From: Eretmocerus hayati
Lineage: Eukaryota > Arthropoda > Insecta > Hymenoptera > Aphelinidae
Direction: 5' to 3'
Assembly: GCA_029851415.1 (NCBI GenBank)
Contig: CM056742.1
Location: 81,706,748 to 81,770,747 of the forward strand
Length of the DNA stretch: 64,000 nt
Positions 42,868-54,667 of the stretch are shown here, piece by piece. A program made the position numbers and the translations under genes. Every line of letters begins with the position of its first letter. The stretch's first letter is position 1. Below the pieces are notes generated by a model. The model was not told where the DNA came from and ran no database searches. It saw only the letters and a program-made list of their open reading frames with translations.

Positions 42868-45711
42868 GACATAGCTTTACACACTAGTTGCTACGCTTTT
42901 CGTGCGTAGAGTAATAACAACCGTCCTTGAAGTATTACAAGATTGCGTAAAACATCAAGCTTGTACGAAAAGGTCGCTTATCGCCGGCATTGCATATAAT
43001 ACTATTTTGTCTCTGAGCTGCTGATCTTCTACATCCTGAATCTAGATTCTAATTCTTAAGGTATGAGGACAAAATTATGATGACGAACACCGAGAAACGA
43101 TCTGATTTTCCCGGAAAGAACAGGCCGAAAGGAGTTTTTTCATATTTGAATAGGTTATGTCCGTTGAGTACCTCCATTCATATCGGAAAGCTCAAAATAG
43201 GTCAAAAATGGTTTCAGGCATGAGTCTTATGGTTTTGTCTCCTCTATCAGAACCCGACATCAAAATTGGTCTAAAAGTTAGAGTTTACCTCTGAATGACC
43301 TTGAAACCTCCCCTATGTCGTAATGATGGCAATCATAGTATGTCTTCCTCAAAATAAGGGAAAAGTGTTGCGGGTTATTTGCAGTTACCAACAATTTCCG
43401 GAAAAACAAGGGTAGTCCTCATTTCTCAAACAACATGCATAATTGATAAGCAGTAAATTTTATATCTTTCAATGAAGAGTTCAGAAACCTTTTGACTTTG
43501 AAAATTGAATTACAATAGATTATCTATGGGAAGTTGAAAAGGTTCGTCAAGCAATATAACTTGTAGAAGAGAAATTAGACAAAAGGACCAATTTCCTCTG
43601 TTGAAATGGGACTATTGTTCACTTCGCAGTAGATGTTCTGGAACAACAGAGATTCTTTCATAAGGACCATGGCTTGTGATCGATGATATTGAATTCAACC
43701 AATCTCAATGTACTGGAGTGCATTGAATTTCTTTTTCCTAAACATACAAAATCTGTTGATTAGAGTGGCAGAAATTTTTTTTTCATGCAATCTTACGAGT
43801 TAAACGAGGAGAGATTTCTGAAGAATTAAAAATTAAAATGCAAATCCATTTTGTGATTTCCACTTTTTGGGTGTATAACGCAATGTGTTCGTTCCATTAT
43901 CCCCGTAGGCTTAGCATGGAATGAGATATGTCGTGCAAAGCCAAGAAGTAGAAATGAAAAAATCCTTCGTCTAGATATTTTGTGAGTGGAGTGAAACCGA
44001 CTTTCAACGGTGGATCCCATCAATCACTTGTGGTGAGAATTGTGAAAACCCTTCTGTAGATGGTTGGGATTGAACTCCCATTAGCTCATTTTCCATGTGT
44101 TGCAACAAGATTGAGAATGCAATAAATTACGTTGAAGATGATTGAAGTGGGGCAAAAATGTCGATCAAAATATAGAGATCATAATCTAGTGTCTCGTGGG
44201 ATTAATATAAAAATTGGTCTTGTAAAAATGATTGAACGTGGAGTGGGAACACAATTGATCTAATTTCGCAGCTTCCCAACTGATATCAGATAGGACGAAG
44301 ATGAATTAAGCAACAAGCGCGTGACTAACTTGGAAATAGGTGTGTAAGGAATCGATTCTTGTTGATGCTGATGGTGATTTTGTCGTTGGGAGGGAAACCA
44401 CGTCTTTTCCCACTAATCCGCAGACCGCCTTCTTCTTGGCTGCGTCAGCTCTGGTCTCTTCGGATGACCACGTCTTCTTCGCAAGTGTAAAATGATTACA
44501 TCTACAAGTGACGATGACTTATATAATTGATCCAGATTAGTTGTTCCAAAATATTGATACAGGACTCACTTGATAATTGGGCGTAAGAGAACATTAAGCA
44601 ACGCAGAGAAGACTTATAAGAAAATTGTCGATTGAATAGGAATTGACTGATCTTCAAATCTGGAGGATTTAAGATTTTTTTGTTGTTGTTCATGTCAACG
44701 TTGACTATTCATCAATGACTCATTTGCGGTTTGAAATGGTGTGATTAGGTTGACTGGTATAGGTCATGAAATATTGCTGGAATTTTTTCATCTTGTCAAT
44801 GCAGATATGATGCAAAGCTGTGAGCAATGTGGACACATTGAAGCAGGCTGCTGGCACAACGGTAACATGTTCCAGCTCTCTATCGGCTTATGTTGAGTGT
44901 CGAAATAGAGAAAATGATGACCGTCGTACTGGTGATAAAAGGTACCAATATTCATATACTGATTGTTTGAATCTTCTTGTGATATTTGAAATAATCTGAA
45001 TTACAAATCTGCTTATTATCTCTATAAGAGAAAAACATAATCAATTTTTAAAATTGATATTTGGTGAACAAGAAATATGTGGAATTAAAATAAGACATTT
45101 GATGATATATACTAATTGAAGTAACAATTTACAAGAGATAAAAATTCAACTGACCTTGATGGTTGTCACGTTCTTGATTTGCTACCACCAGTTATCTATA
45201 AATCGAATGATTAATCATTTGTTGGGATTTTGGGGCCGGGTGACTGATAATAAATCCAAAAATCGAAAATCTGGGATGTATCGACAAAAAATGTCAGTAT
45301 ATACATGTATATAAACACACACATAGGATCAAGAAAGAGTAAAAACTAACACGTATGATGACCAAATGTCATTTCACTAATGTTTATGAAATGAAACGGT
45401 TGAGGTAAATAGAACAATCTGCACAGTCGGGAAACAAGGGACACTTAACCTGGAATTTCATTGTTTTCCAGATGAATCAAAAATTATATTGTAACGCTAT
45501 GTGAGTAATGATTTTACAAATTTTATCATTCAGGACGGCATTGATTTCGGAAATAGATATATTAATTACCTTATTGAAAACGTCATGAATGAGGACTACA
45601 TAGGAGTTGAGGGTATATATACTTTGTTTTGATATACTGTTGAGTAATGAGGGATGATTTCGTAACTCATTTATCATATTGAGATATTGAGACATTCAAT
45701 ACTAAAATTTT
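42868..45711. other. AT-rich host sequence, no gene recognised
   Basis: Only short frames without domains on either strand. No inverted repeats, tRNAs or element ends were noticed. Confidence 0.35.
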
Positions 45712-46140
45712 ATGTGGAAATTACATTTTATATATGTAAGAAGCATGAAAAATACCTTTACAGATTTTGAAATTGACTTTGAAATTGGATTGACTGATTT
45801 CGATGATGAGTTTGAGGATAATCATATGACCGGTGGAGCTCGATTGAATAATGTGAAGAATATTCAATCCAAAGATAGCTCATCAACAATTTGTCATGAA
45901 GAATTAGAACAAGGAACAAAGCAAAAAGTTGGAGATTTGACAAAGAAGAAAACTATGGAAGACCTCAAGAAGAAATTAAAGAGATTGTCAAATATTGAAT
46001 TGGAGTATCCCAGAAGAAATTTAGATAAAGTTCATGCGAATAAGCAATTCATAATAGAATTCATGGACTTTCTGAGAAGTTTAGATAAGAGGTTGATGAT
46101 TAAATTCAATTTATTGATCATCGATCATTTGGAAATGTAG
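45712..46140 (+). CDS. Unrecognised Lys/Glu-rich ORF, 142 aa
   Basis: The N-terminal third is acidic and aromatic (DFEIDFEIGLTDFDDEFED). The middle is Lys/Thr-rich (TKKKTMEDLKKKLKRL). The C terminus is hydrophobic-basic (FIIEFMDFLRSLDKRLMIKF). A splice-acceptor-like CTTTACAG occurs at about 45763, so the real coding part may start there as an internal exon. No domain recognised. It may be chance, since the region is low-complexity. Confidence 0.25.
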   Translation: MWKLHFIYVRSMKNTFTDFEIDFEIGLTDFDDEFEDNHMTGGARLNNVKNIQSKDSSSTICHEELEQGTKQKVGDLTKKKTMEDLKKKLKRLSNIELEYPRRNLDKVHANKQFIIEFMDFLRSLDKRLMIKFNLLIIDHLEM

Positions 46141-47067
46141 TAATAGAGATGCTTATGAATTTAAAATTCATATTTCAGATGGAAAGATTGATGAATTGAA
46201 TGAGATGGTAGCAATATTCTTGAGTAAAATTCTTGTTTCTTATAAATTTTGGAGACTGATGTTTACCTGATGAGGTCCATTGGCCTTTAGAATTATTTCC
46301 AAAGTATGAGGACAATGTTTTTGAAAACAACTTCATCAATATATTCATGATCGAAGTATCTCCTTCTAATAACTGATAAGGACCTTCATGAACACTGGCG
46401 AATACTTTGTCTGTATGGAATGGAGCTTATAAACTTTCAGCAATAACATGAGGATCAGCTTCTTGCAGTTGGAAATCGTTGACCATCTCATCGGTTGATG
46501 GTAATTTACTGAGAGATTTCTTTGGATGACAGAATAGATTTCCGTGTTTCACTGGACTGATGCTTCCTTTAATGGGAACACAATTCATTTTGGATGTGTG
46601 ACATTTCAAGAATGTCTGATTCACAATTAATCTGTTCGTCGTCTTCATCTAGAGAACCTTGACTAATGACTGTATCTCATTTGATGATTACTTCTTCATA
46701 ACTGGTTGAGGCTTTGTTTAGTTTAATCAACTATTCAAATGGTCTGGAATGTATCTCTTACAAATTGATGCATGAACTTTGAAAGTTGCAGTATCGATTG
46801 CCATGTATAAGAGTGCGACTTGAGATCAGGATAAACTGACACCAGAGCAGTCTTGAAAACACAAACAAGCTTCTTCCTGATGTGAGTTTTCATAGGGGAA
46901 TAATCCATTGTCACCTGATACTTTACGTGATGAGCAAAACAGCTTTGGGTTATGAGCCGTGTGCTCTCCAAAAATGAGTATCACTATCAAGCTATCCAAG
47001 TTCTAATTCACTCGTTCTACCTTAATTATTTACAACCATTATGCGAACAAAGAGCCAGTTAAAGCTC
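46141..47067. other. Spacer with weak minus-strand exon-like blocks
   Basis: Minus-strand frames at 46427-46648 and 46735-46971 are open but unrecognised. One alternative frame at about 46660-46560 is acidic (a DEDDEQ-type segment). They may belong to the ankyrin-like locus to the right, but no consistent join was found. Confidence 0.25.
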
Positions 47068-47705
47068 CTAGATGTAATCCAGATACCCATTTGTCTGCTT
47101 GGGATCTACATCAGGAAGTTTTGGTAGGAGACGATTGATTATCTCATGGAAGTTGAGAGCTAGGAGATCATTTGATGCAGTTGAATGGAAAGCTGTATAA
47201 GATTCTTGATCAGTAATATTTGGATCAGAGTTGTATTTGAAAAACATCCCAATGAGATCAAGCGTCGTTTTTTTCTTAGAGCTGTGCGAAGTGGAGTTGA
47301 ATCACTATTACTCCGTATATTGAAATTTGTCCCCTTTTTCGATAAGAGTTGAGCTACTCCACTTGCTTTGTGATCCCCAAATGGTTTATTCATTTTTGTC
47401 AGGGAATGAAGAGCTGTTTGACCATTTATATCTATGATATTCGAATCAAGATCCGAGGTGAGAATTTTTCGTATCGTTCTGGTACGCTTCAAGTTGGATT
47501 GATTTAATATATGGGATATCTCTAAATTCTGAAGTTCAACTGCTGTATGAAGCGAAGGATGACCATCCACATTGCTATCTTGGTCAAGATCTATAGTAAT
47601 TTGAATTTCTTCCTTCATGGCGTAGATGATTACACTCACAAGCTCTGATGCGGTTGCATTGTTGAGTAAGAGAGTTTCAGATTGAAGAATATCTGTTTCT
47701 TACTC
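47068..47705 (-). pseudogene. Ankyrin-repeat protein fragment with a frame break at an A7 run
   Basis: The minus frame from about 47705 to 47160 contains ankyrin-type units: GHPSLHTAVELQNLEIS, INGQTALHSL, and a helix-turn-helix pattern with GVAQLLSKKGTNFNIR then STPL. At an A7 run (T7 at 47268-47274 on plus) the ankyrin pattern moves to the next frame (LDLIGMFFKYNSDPNITD, then YTAFHSTASNDLL) and continues to a stop at 47068. Either a homopolymer error or a real frameshift splits the gene. No N-terminal start was identified, so upstream exons may be missing. Such repeats mediate protein-protein contacts; the partner is unknown. Confidence 0.5.
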
Positions 47706-48533
47706 ATATTTGATGAGCCTTTTCTCCTTTACAAGCTTATTCCTCTTGATTAAGAAGAATTCCATTTATTAAGTAAATGCTGTTAAGGATTTTCTATCTG
47801 TGTAATGTTTGATAGTCCATAGTCCATGTATGTTTTCGTGAAGCTCTGTGTGTATGCTTAGAATCATCAGAAGAATCATTGTGTTGGTAACTTCACCACA
47901 TCAGTTCAGAAGCTACATATCTATGGCTGCATCTATACCCCGTCTAGTAGCTGCACCCATGCATTGGCTCTGGGCGTACTTCATCTAAAACCGTAATCGT
48001 TAGTCTACAAGAAAGTAGAGGTGACAGAGCCATGAATTGAAGGACAATCAAAGCTTATGCTGTAATTACATTTCTGGCAGATATTCCTATAACATGCGGG
48101 ATAAGTAGGAGTTCACATGATGACAACTTATAAAAACATACAACAATTGTCTATTTCAATGAGTAGAGGAGAAAGAGAGTATACTCGACCACTCGGGTGC
48201 GGCAGCTGACAACAGCTGACAGCATTTGTGAGGGGCCTCAACCAGCGGATTTGACCAGATAGGGGCCACGACGGGGCAGGGTCTGCGGTCTCCGCGTTCT
48301 GTCACTTTTCTAACACAACCTTAACTGTAAGAATTCTTTCCAATTTCCAATAAGATAGCAGACGAATTCAGTGAATTCAGCAGAACAGTAGATTAAACAA
48401 GAAACTCATTCTCAACTTCTGCAGAGTACCACCAGCTTAGTATGACAATAAAATGGGATTAATAAGGTACATTTACGTGCATAAAAGTGTGACGAAAATT
48501 GTGAAGTGAATGTATGACCATTCAATGAATGTC
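47706..48533. other. Spacer between ankyrin fragment and Gypsy element
   Basis: AT-rich, with a GC-richer patch at 48.18-48.30 kb (CAGCTGACAACAGCTGACAG direct repeat). No gene recognised. Confidence 0.3.
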
Positions 48534-48538
48534 CATAC

Positions 48539-48811
48539 TGTTATATTTGGAACTGGGCTGTTTGCAATAATCAACTTTTCAATATTCACTCACAGATGGT
48601 TATTTATCATCAATATAAAGCTCAAGTTATTTGAGTACGATTACGGCAACGACGGAGTGCTGACATGTAGAGCTCGATACCTCACACGTGACTAACTCCT
48701 GTCCCATTCCACATCGACCACGCCGTGCCTCAGCGCAACGCAGTCTCTCTCACACACATACATGATACCCAGTCGACACACAGGCACATTACTCCAACCA
48801 CATACATCACA
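48539..48811 (-). repeat. 3' LTR of Gypsy element (273 bp)
   Basis: On plus it begins TGTTATATTTGG and ends ACATCACA. It is the same length as 51337-51609 and about 90% or more identical by eye. It overlaps the last codons of the integrase frame. Confidence 0.9.
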
Positions 48812-49499
48812 ACTCTTCCGCTACTTTAGAATTTAGCCTGCGAAAACGTCGTAGCTCCGGTTTGATCATCTGATCAACATGCCTTTTTCGCAAAGTACCT
48901 GGTTCCGTTTTCACTAAAAACGTGGAGGGTGATACTTGTCTTATAATTTCACCTGAAACTCTTTTATCTTCGCGTACTCCATGACCATCTACCAAAATTT
49001 TATCGCCTGTATTGGATTCAACTTTTTTATTTCCCCCTCTCGAAACAATTTGTGCTCGCTGATGCTTTTCAACGGTGTTCGCTACACTCGGTCGTAAACG
49101 ATCGAGACGAGTTCTCAAATCACGATTATACATCAAATTTGCTGGGCTTCTGCCTGTTGTGCAATGTGGGAAGTTCCAATAGTCCTGTAAAAAAATATTG
49201 ATCGCGTCTTCAACCGACGCCCCATCTTTGATTATTTTTGATACCTTATCTTTGAAAGTTTGGACAAAACTTTCTGCTGCGCCGTTTATTGTCGGGTGAT
49301 AAGGTGGTGAAAAAGTATGAAGAACCCCATTGCCCTTAAGAAATTCCATAAATTTTATACTGCGAAATCGTGGACCATTGTCACATACACAGTGCACTGG
49401 AAGTCCAAATCTTACGAAAAAAGTTTTAAAGATACTAATGAGTTTTTCAGCTTTCGTATTTCGTCCGCAGTTGATGATTTCGGGCCATACTATGCGCAT
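48812..49499 (-). pseudogene. Gypsy integrase core, 5' part out of frame
   Basis: The frame contains CDNGPRF (second catalytic Asp) and NGAAESFVQTFK (catalytic Glu, 35 residues further on), followed by a C-terminal region typical of Gypsy integrases (CTTGRSPANLMYNRDLR). The upstream part with the first Asp (VHCDFAGPFHGD at about 49.5-49.6 kb) and the zinc-binding segment (HMSHFGVVKIK, WWPGIDE) lies in another frame and contains a stop. This copy is therefore inactive. The frame ends within the 3' LTR. Confidence 0.8.
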
Positions 49500-49760
49500 C
49501 TATTATTATCAAATACATATCTCCATGGAACGGACCAGCAAAATCGCAGTGAACTCTGCCCCATACTTCGGTGGGCCACGGCCATTTTGTTAACGGTGCT
49601 TTTGCAGGTGCCTTCCTATCTACCAAACAAATCTCTCATGAGTTCACCAGATTTTCTGTGGCTTCGTCAATGCCCGGCCACCAGACATAAGAACGTGCAA
49701 ACATTTTTATCTTTACCACTCCAAAGTGTGACATGTGTAGTTCTTCTTATACTGCATTTC

Positions 49761-50687
49761 TCATACTTTCTGGAATACATGCCCGCACTCCCCAAAAAAC
49801 CATCCTTTTTCTATTGTCAGTTCAAATCGCTTTTTGTCAAATAGTAGAAGTTCGTATGAGAGTTCGTCATGATTTGGCCAATCGTTTACTACGTATCGTA
49901 TCACATCTTTCAAAATCGGATCTTTTTCACATTCTGACTCTAGAATTTTACTATTCCATGATATTGTGTTGCCTTCAAAATAATGAATGTGAGAGATGTT
50001 AGTTTCGCACACATCTGATGAATTTGTATCATCCCCTATTGGAAGTCTCGATGAGGCATCACAATTTGCATTTGCTTCTGAATTTACATGTTCAATGTTA
50101 TATTCGAATCCCGATAAAAAAAAATAGGCGTAACGTTGCAGTCTATTATCTGCAGTAACTGGTATGCCTTTTCTTGGGCCTAGAATTAATTGTAACGGTT
50201 TATTGTCCGTGCGCAATATGATTTCTTTGCCAAAAATGTATTGGTAAAATCGTTTGAAACCAAAAATGATTGCCATGGCTTCTCTGTCAATGATAGCACG
50301 TTTTTGTTCATGTATCGGAATCTTTTTTGAAGCATAGGCTATAGGTTTTTCTGTTCCACCGTTGTATATGTGGGAGAGAATTGCCGACAACCCACAATCA
50401 GACGCATCACATGCCAATACAATTTTTTCTTTAGGATCATAATGAGCTAGGAATTCAGGCGCGATCAATTCATTTTTCACCCACTTAAAAGCTTTTTCAC
50501 ACGAATCGTTCCAGTTGAAAGTCTTTTCAAATAAAGAATCATACAAGTCTTGAAAGTTGCAATTCAGAGCGATTTCCTTGAGCCTTGCAATAAATTCTGC
50601 AATCGATTCTGATGTGTCCTGTTTTGCTGTGAGGAAAGTGCATCTTTCTATGACTTCCGAGGGTTTCGGATGCAAATGATCCGTCAT
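49761..50687 (-). pseudogene. Gag remnant fused by deletion to Gypsy RNase H
   Basis: The first about 50 residues are Gag (TFLTAKQDTSESIAEFIARL, LNCNFQD). Without a frame change these run into the RT-RNase H connection (FNWNDSCEKAFKWVKNELI) and the RNase H domain: LACDASDCGLSAILS with the first catalytic Asp, DREAMAIIF with Glu, LRTDNKPL with Asp, and the terminal NCDASSRLP Asp. The RT palm and fingers are missing. The frame ends early at 49761 with a shift before the integrase zinc region. Confidence 0.8.
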
Positions 50688-51159
50688 TTTTGCAATTAAT
50701 TTGTCATATTTTTTTGCAGTTATTTTATCTGGGAAAAATCAGTTGAATAAGCAAAGCGTGCGCGTCATCGCTTAGTTTAGTCACGAGAGTGGCAACTTTC
50801 ATTTTGTCATCCGTAATCGACTTTGTCGTGAAATAACATTCCATCTTTTCAGTAAAAATTTCCCAGTCCCCATCCGTGAGGTTGAATTCTATCTTGCAGC
50901 TAGTCGACATAATATCTTCGTCTGAATCACAATCTGTACCTGCAATATTTTCTTGAGAATTGTCTGGTGATACAACCCCGTCGCTCATGTGTCCTTCTTC
51001 TTGGGTACAGTTTAAACTCTTAATGTTTTCCCTTAACCTCTCTCGAAAATCGTTGTACGATTCACTTTCCTTGAATGGAATTCCCCGTGTTCGCAACTCC
51101 TCAATTATTTGGGTTTTATTCAAGTTTTGAATCCACGCTGTTGGCGGTTTCTTGTTCAT
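50688..51159 (-). pseudogene. Gypsy Gag N-terminal block
   Basis: 144 residues with a SAP-like N-terminal segment (NLNKTQIIEELRTRGIPFKE), an acidic linker, and then the capsid start (GDWEIFTEKMECYFTTKSI; LVTKLSDDAHALL). The frame is lost at an A5/T5 run (50734-50738), beyond which the next block continues the capsid. The Gag pattern resembles insect Gypsy elements. Confidence 0.7.
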
Positions 51160-51336
51160 TCCTTGTCCATGATGAAATACCGAGGTTTTACTTGTGGCAC
51201 CAATGTCACTTGCACTTTACAGTTCCTCGTTCACAACACGTAGTTTTCACTTCATGCGCAAGAATATATTCCGGATATTGGATATGGAAGAAAACCCGGT
51301 ATTCAACTACATTTCACTTTTATCCTCGTCGCCAGT

Positions 51337-51609
51337 TGTTATATCTGGGACTGGGCTATTTGCAATAATCAACTCTTCAATATTTACTCACAGATGATTA
51401 TTTATTATCAATATAAAGCTCGAGTTATTGGTGTACAATTACGGCAATGCCGGAGTGCTGACATGTAGAGCTCGATACCTAACACTTGACTGACTCCTGT
51501 CCCATCCCACATCGACCACGTCGTGCCTCAGCGCAACGCAGTCTCCCTCACACACATACATGATACCCAGTCGGCAAACAGGCACATTACTCCAACCAAT
51601 TACATCACA
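51337..51609 (-). repeat. 5' LTR of Gypsy element (273 bp)
   Basis: On plus it begins TGTTATATCTGG and ends ACATCACA. It is paired with 48539-48811 and followed outside by the CATAC duplication. Inside it on plus is GCCAGT, the complement of the primer site. Confidence 0.9.
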
Positions 51610-51768
51610 CATACACTGAAAATTCTGATATGCAAACGCTAATGAATCTTGAAAGATACACTGGAGAAATGGGATAATTTTGATTAGGCATTCATTTGAT
51701 GATTGATTTTGAGAAGATATATATTGGAATAGTAACAAATTAAAGGATTCAACTTCGAAATTAGACTT

Positions 51769-52863
51769 CTATTTGTTATTGTTTGCCCAGTAGGTCTCCA
51801 GACTGAAATGAAATATTAGAAGATTTGAAAAATTATTTGATGCAACAGTTAGGGATGAATTTATAGAACTTACTTCTTTCTATCTTTTCCTTGATGATCA
51901 TACATCACAATACTTGAGTTTGTTGAGGATAACTTGACGATACCTTGGTAAATGGTCACTTTTGCTATTTCAAGAGCTATGACATCGCCTACATTTGACT
52001 TAAGTTGTGAAGAATGATCACCCCAGAGCGTTAGAGTTATCTTTGTACACAAAGATAGAGTATATGAGTATGGATTGAAATATGGATGTTCATATGAATA
52101 TGAGAGTATTTTACAATTACCATTGTTTCTGTTTGATCAATAAGCTCAATATCCCTTTTTGTGTGGGTGATGTTTTTAATAGAGCTGTAAGTTCCTTTCT
52201 GATCTTCAAAGGACTTGACGATGGCGAAGACATCTGTGAAAATTTTAGTTGAAATAAGAATGGAAAGAGTAGTTCGGGACTTCTTCTGAAATAGATTACT
52301 CACCTCTGCAGCAGTCTTCTTGCAATTGAGATATATTTTGAAGGGTTTCAAATTTCAGACTTAGTTTCATAGACTTAGGAAGAGTGGCATCATCAATATC
52401 AAAACTTGTATTCTTTACAGCGTTAAGCTCATAGGGATGGTTGAGATCGTTGTAATGTTTTAGAGCTGATTTTACTTTGTAGTAACGGATCTCATACACT
52501 TCACCAATCTATAAAAATATGAAATAATAGAAAACGTTCATAAATTTGGATGAAAATGATGAATTAGTTTCCTGAATTGTTTCGAGAAACTTTTTTGCTT
52601 CTTCGGCAAAGAATGTCATTCTTATCTCAGATGTGTTATCAAGCAATTGACATGAGAACATTTGTGAATCTTTTCCAATGATGAGCAAGCTTTTCAAGGC
52701 TGTTTTTGCTGTAACTTTGGCTTTCAGGATTAAACTGAAAGGGAATTCGGAAGTTAGTAAACTTGAGACTTTAGTGAGTAGAGATTGAGACTCACTTGGG
52801 TTTGTGAGGAGTTATATCAATAGTATTTGTATTTCGTTCAATAGTTCTTTTGGCACTAGACAT
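51769..52863 (-). CDS. Stand-alone RPA1-like protein (DBD-A and DBD-B OB folds), six exons
   Basis: The exons are 52863-52796, 52734-52572, 52508-52304, 52233-52121, 52040-51874 and 51802-51769. The lengths sum to 750 nt and all phases agree, giving 249 residues. The introns are 61-71 bp plus two of 80 and 71 bp. The protein follows the two central ssDNA-binding OB folds of RPA1: KAKVTAKT, FSCQLLDNTSEIRMTFF, GEVYEIRYYKVKSA, LSLKFETL, then DVFAIVKSFED, DIELIDQTET, LTLWGD and GDVIALEIAKV. It lacks the N-terminal DBD-F and the zinc-containing DBD-C of full RPA1 (about 600 residues). The exon 2 donor is CAG|GAAACT, not GT. A 5' UTR intron (donor after 53071, acceptor TATTTCAG before 52915) is also plausible. 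It presumably binds single-stranded DNA in the nucleus; that role is inferred. Confidence 0.8.
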
Positions 52864-53071
52864 GATGACATTTCACTGTTTGGCAAAGGAAGGAATGCGA
52901 ATAATGAATAAACCACTGAAATAAGAAGAAATCAAAGATAAATAATGAAATTGGTTAGAAATGGGGAAATTTATCATGAAATTCGAAGAAAGAAAAAATG
53001 ATGGTAATGATTTAAATGAATGATTTAGGATGAATTAAGTGAATATAAATGATAAAGAGAGAACCCTTACC
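52864..53071 (-). other. 5' UTR and upstream splice of the RPA1-like gene
   Basis: On the minus strand CACTACTCCAG|GTAAGGG ends a non-coding exon at 53071, and CTTCTTATTTCAG|TGG starts the exon containing the ATG (52915 downward). The ATG at 52863 is the first in that exon except for one overlapping out-of-frame ATG (52871-52869) just upstream. Confidence 0.5.
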
Positions 53072-54667
53072 TGGAGTAGTGAATGCAATTTGCAGATTTC
53101 ATAAAAGTTCTTATTGAAACCAATAACATGGCAATATATCGAAGTGAAAGGGAAAATCACATTAGTTTGGTTATATACAAATATGTTGATAACACTTGCA
53201 AGGGTTTGTGTTGGAAATAAAAGAACTTTTACAATCCCCCATTCTGTAATTCAGATTTAGTAAATCTGAAGTAGGTTTTTCGGGATTAATGAAATTTGAA
53301 TCGTATTTGAGGGGAACGGATTTGAATCGAATTCGTTTTGAAATAATCGAGTTAGGTTGCGGAAAACTATCTGTCTATTTAGTTGTGAGATCAATCGATG
53401 AGTTGTAGGAGTAGATATGATAAAAGGGTTAATTTTAGGGTAAATTGTAATCGTATTCTTGATTTATTTTGTGCGAAAATACTTACACGGTGGTTAAAAT
53501 GATGTAGAGTCTAGTTTTTATACAAAAAAAATCGTTTGGTTGAGGCGGATTTTTGATAGAGTTGTTTTGAAGATGGTGAAAATAGAGCTTTTAAAGGAAT
53601 TTTTGATTTTTGGAGGGAAAATTGGATTTAAATAGGGTTCAAAGGAGGTTGAATGAAGTTGGGTTTCAGCTAACGGATGAAGAATGATGGGAAAGCATCT
53701 GTATAGTTTATTATGAGGTAGATAGATTAGTTGTAGAGGAAAATATGAGCAAAAAATGAATCTTAGTTGGAATTTTTTCATAATTCTTGAGGTTATTCTC
53801 ACAAGATTTCACTTTAGACGAATTTAGATGACCTATACTAGTGTTTTTTGTGCAAGATATATCAAATGGTTGAGGCGAAATTCTAGTATAATTGGTATAA
53901 ACATGAGAAAAAATTAGTTTTTTGAAAATTCTTGGATTTTGTAAGTATCGGATCTGTAATTTTAGGATGAGAAAATTGCTAAAGATTCGTACGTCAAACG
54001 ATATGCATCTCACTGTGCATATCTATTTAATTTTATCAACGACGAGACACCGGTCCGGTGGAACCCTCGGCGATTCACTTACTTTTTGTCAGCAACGTCT
54101 CGAATCAAGCTGCTTTTCTCTCTCCAATAAAATGAAATGTTGGAACCGGGGATTGCTGTACCACTGACAAATGCTTGCCAGATTATTCTAGCTACCACAC
54201 CAAAGCAATAAAATGTGCAGAAAAGGAAGATCCAAGCTTGTGAAAATTATTACATGCAACAGAAGCCGAAATTCTACGTGTTAGCAGGTTTTTACGGATC
54301 AATAGCTTGATTCGTTAGTATATCGTCAAATCTTGATCGATTTGCATGTTCCAAAGCTTAAATTGTTTGTAATAGTCACAGCTAGGTGACTTGATCATTG
54401 ATTTGGCAAAATCAATCGTTTACACAAAGTTATAAACAAATTATGGTCAAAAAATCATATTTTGGATCTGAGAATTTTGAATAGGTCAACGCTCCTACCT
54501 GTTGACCTGTGTGGTAGTAGATTTTTCTTATGAGTGATTTTTGATAGGAATATAGTATACCTAAGTGTCTGAAAACTTATATACTCGGGAATAAATTCTC
54601 GAATAATTTTTCTTGGAATTTGAAAAATGAAGATTTTCTATGGTTGAAATATTGTTATATCCAGAGT
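53072..54667. other. AT-rich spacer before the Polinton
   Basis: No gene or repeat recognised. Minus-strand short frames at 53518-54013 have no domain. The Polinton target duplication would be expected next to its end near 54.67 kb but cannot be identified without the other terminus. Confidence 0.35.

Larger units (their letters stand above)
48539..51609 (-). mobile_element. Internally deleted Gypsy LTR retrotransposon (3.07 kb)
   Basis: LTRs of 273 bp flank the element and CATAC is duplicated outside both (48534-48538 and 51610-51614). Transcription is on the minus strand, so the right LTR is the 5' one, and ACTGGCGACGAGGA follows it as primer site. The order is Gag, RNase H, integrase. Capsid C terminus, nucleocapsid, protease and nearly all of the reverse transcriptase are deleted, joining Gag to the RT/RNase H connection. 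Frameshifts also break Gag and the RNase H/integrase junction. The insertion lies about 155 bp downstream of the stop codon of the RPA1-like gene. Confidence 0.9.
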
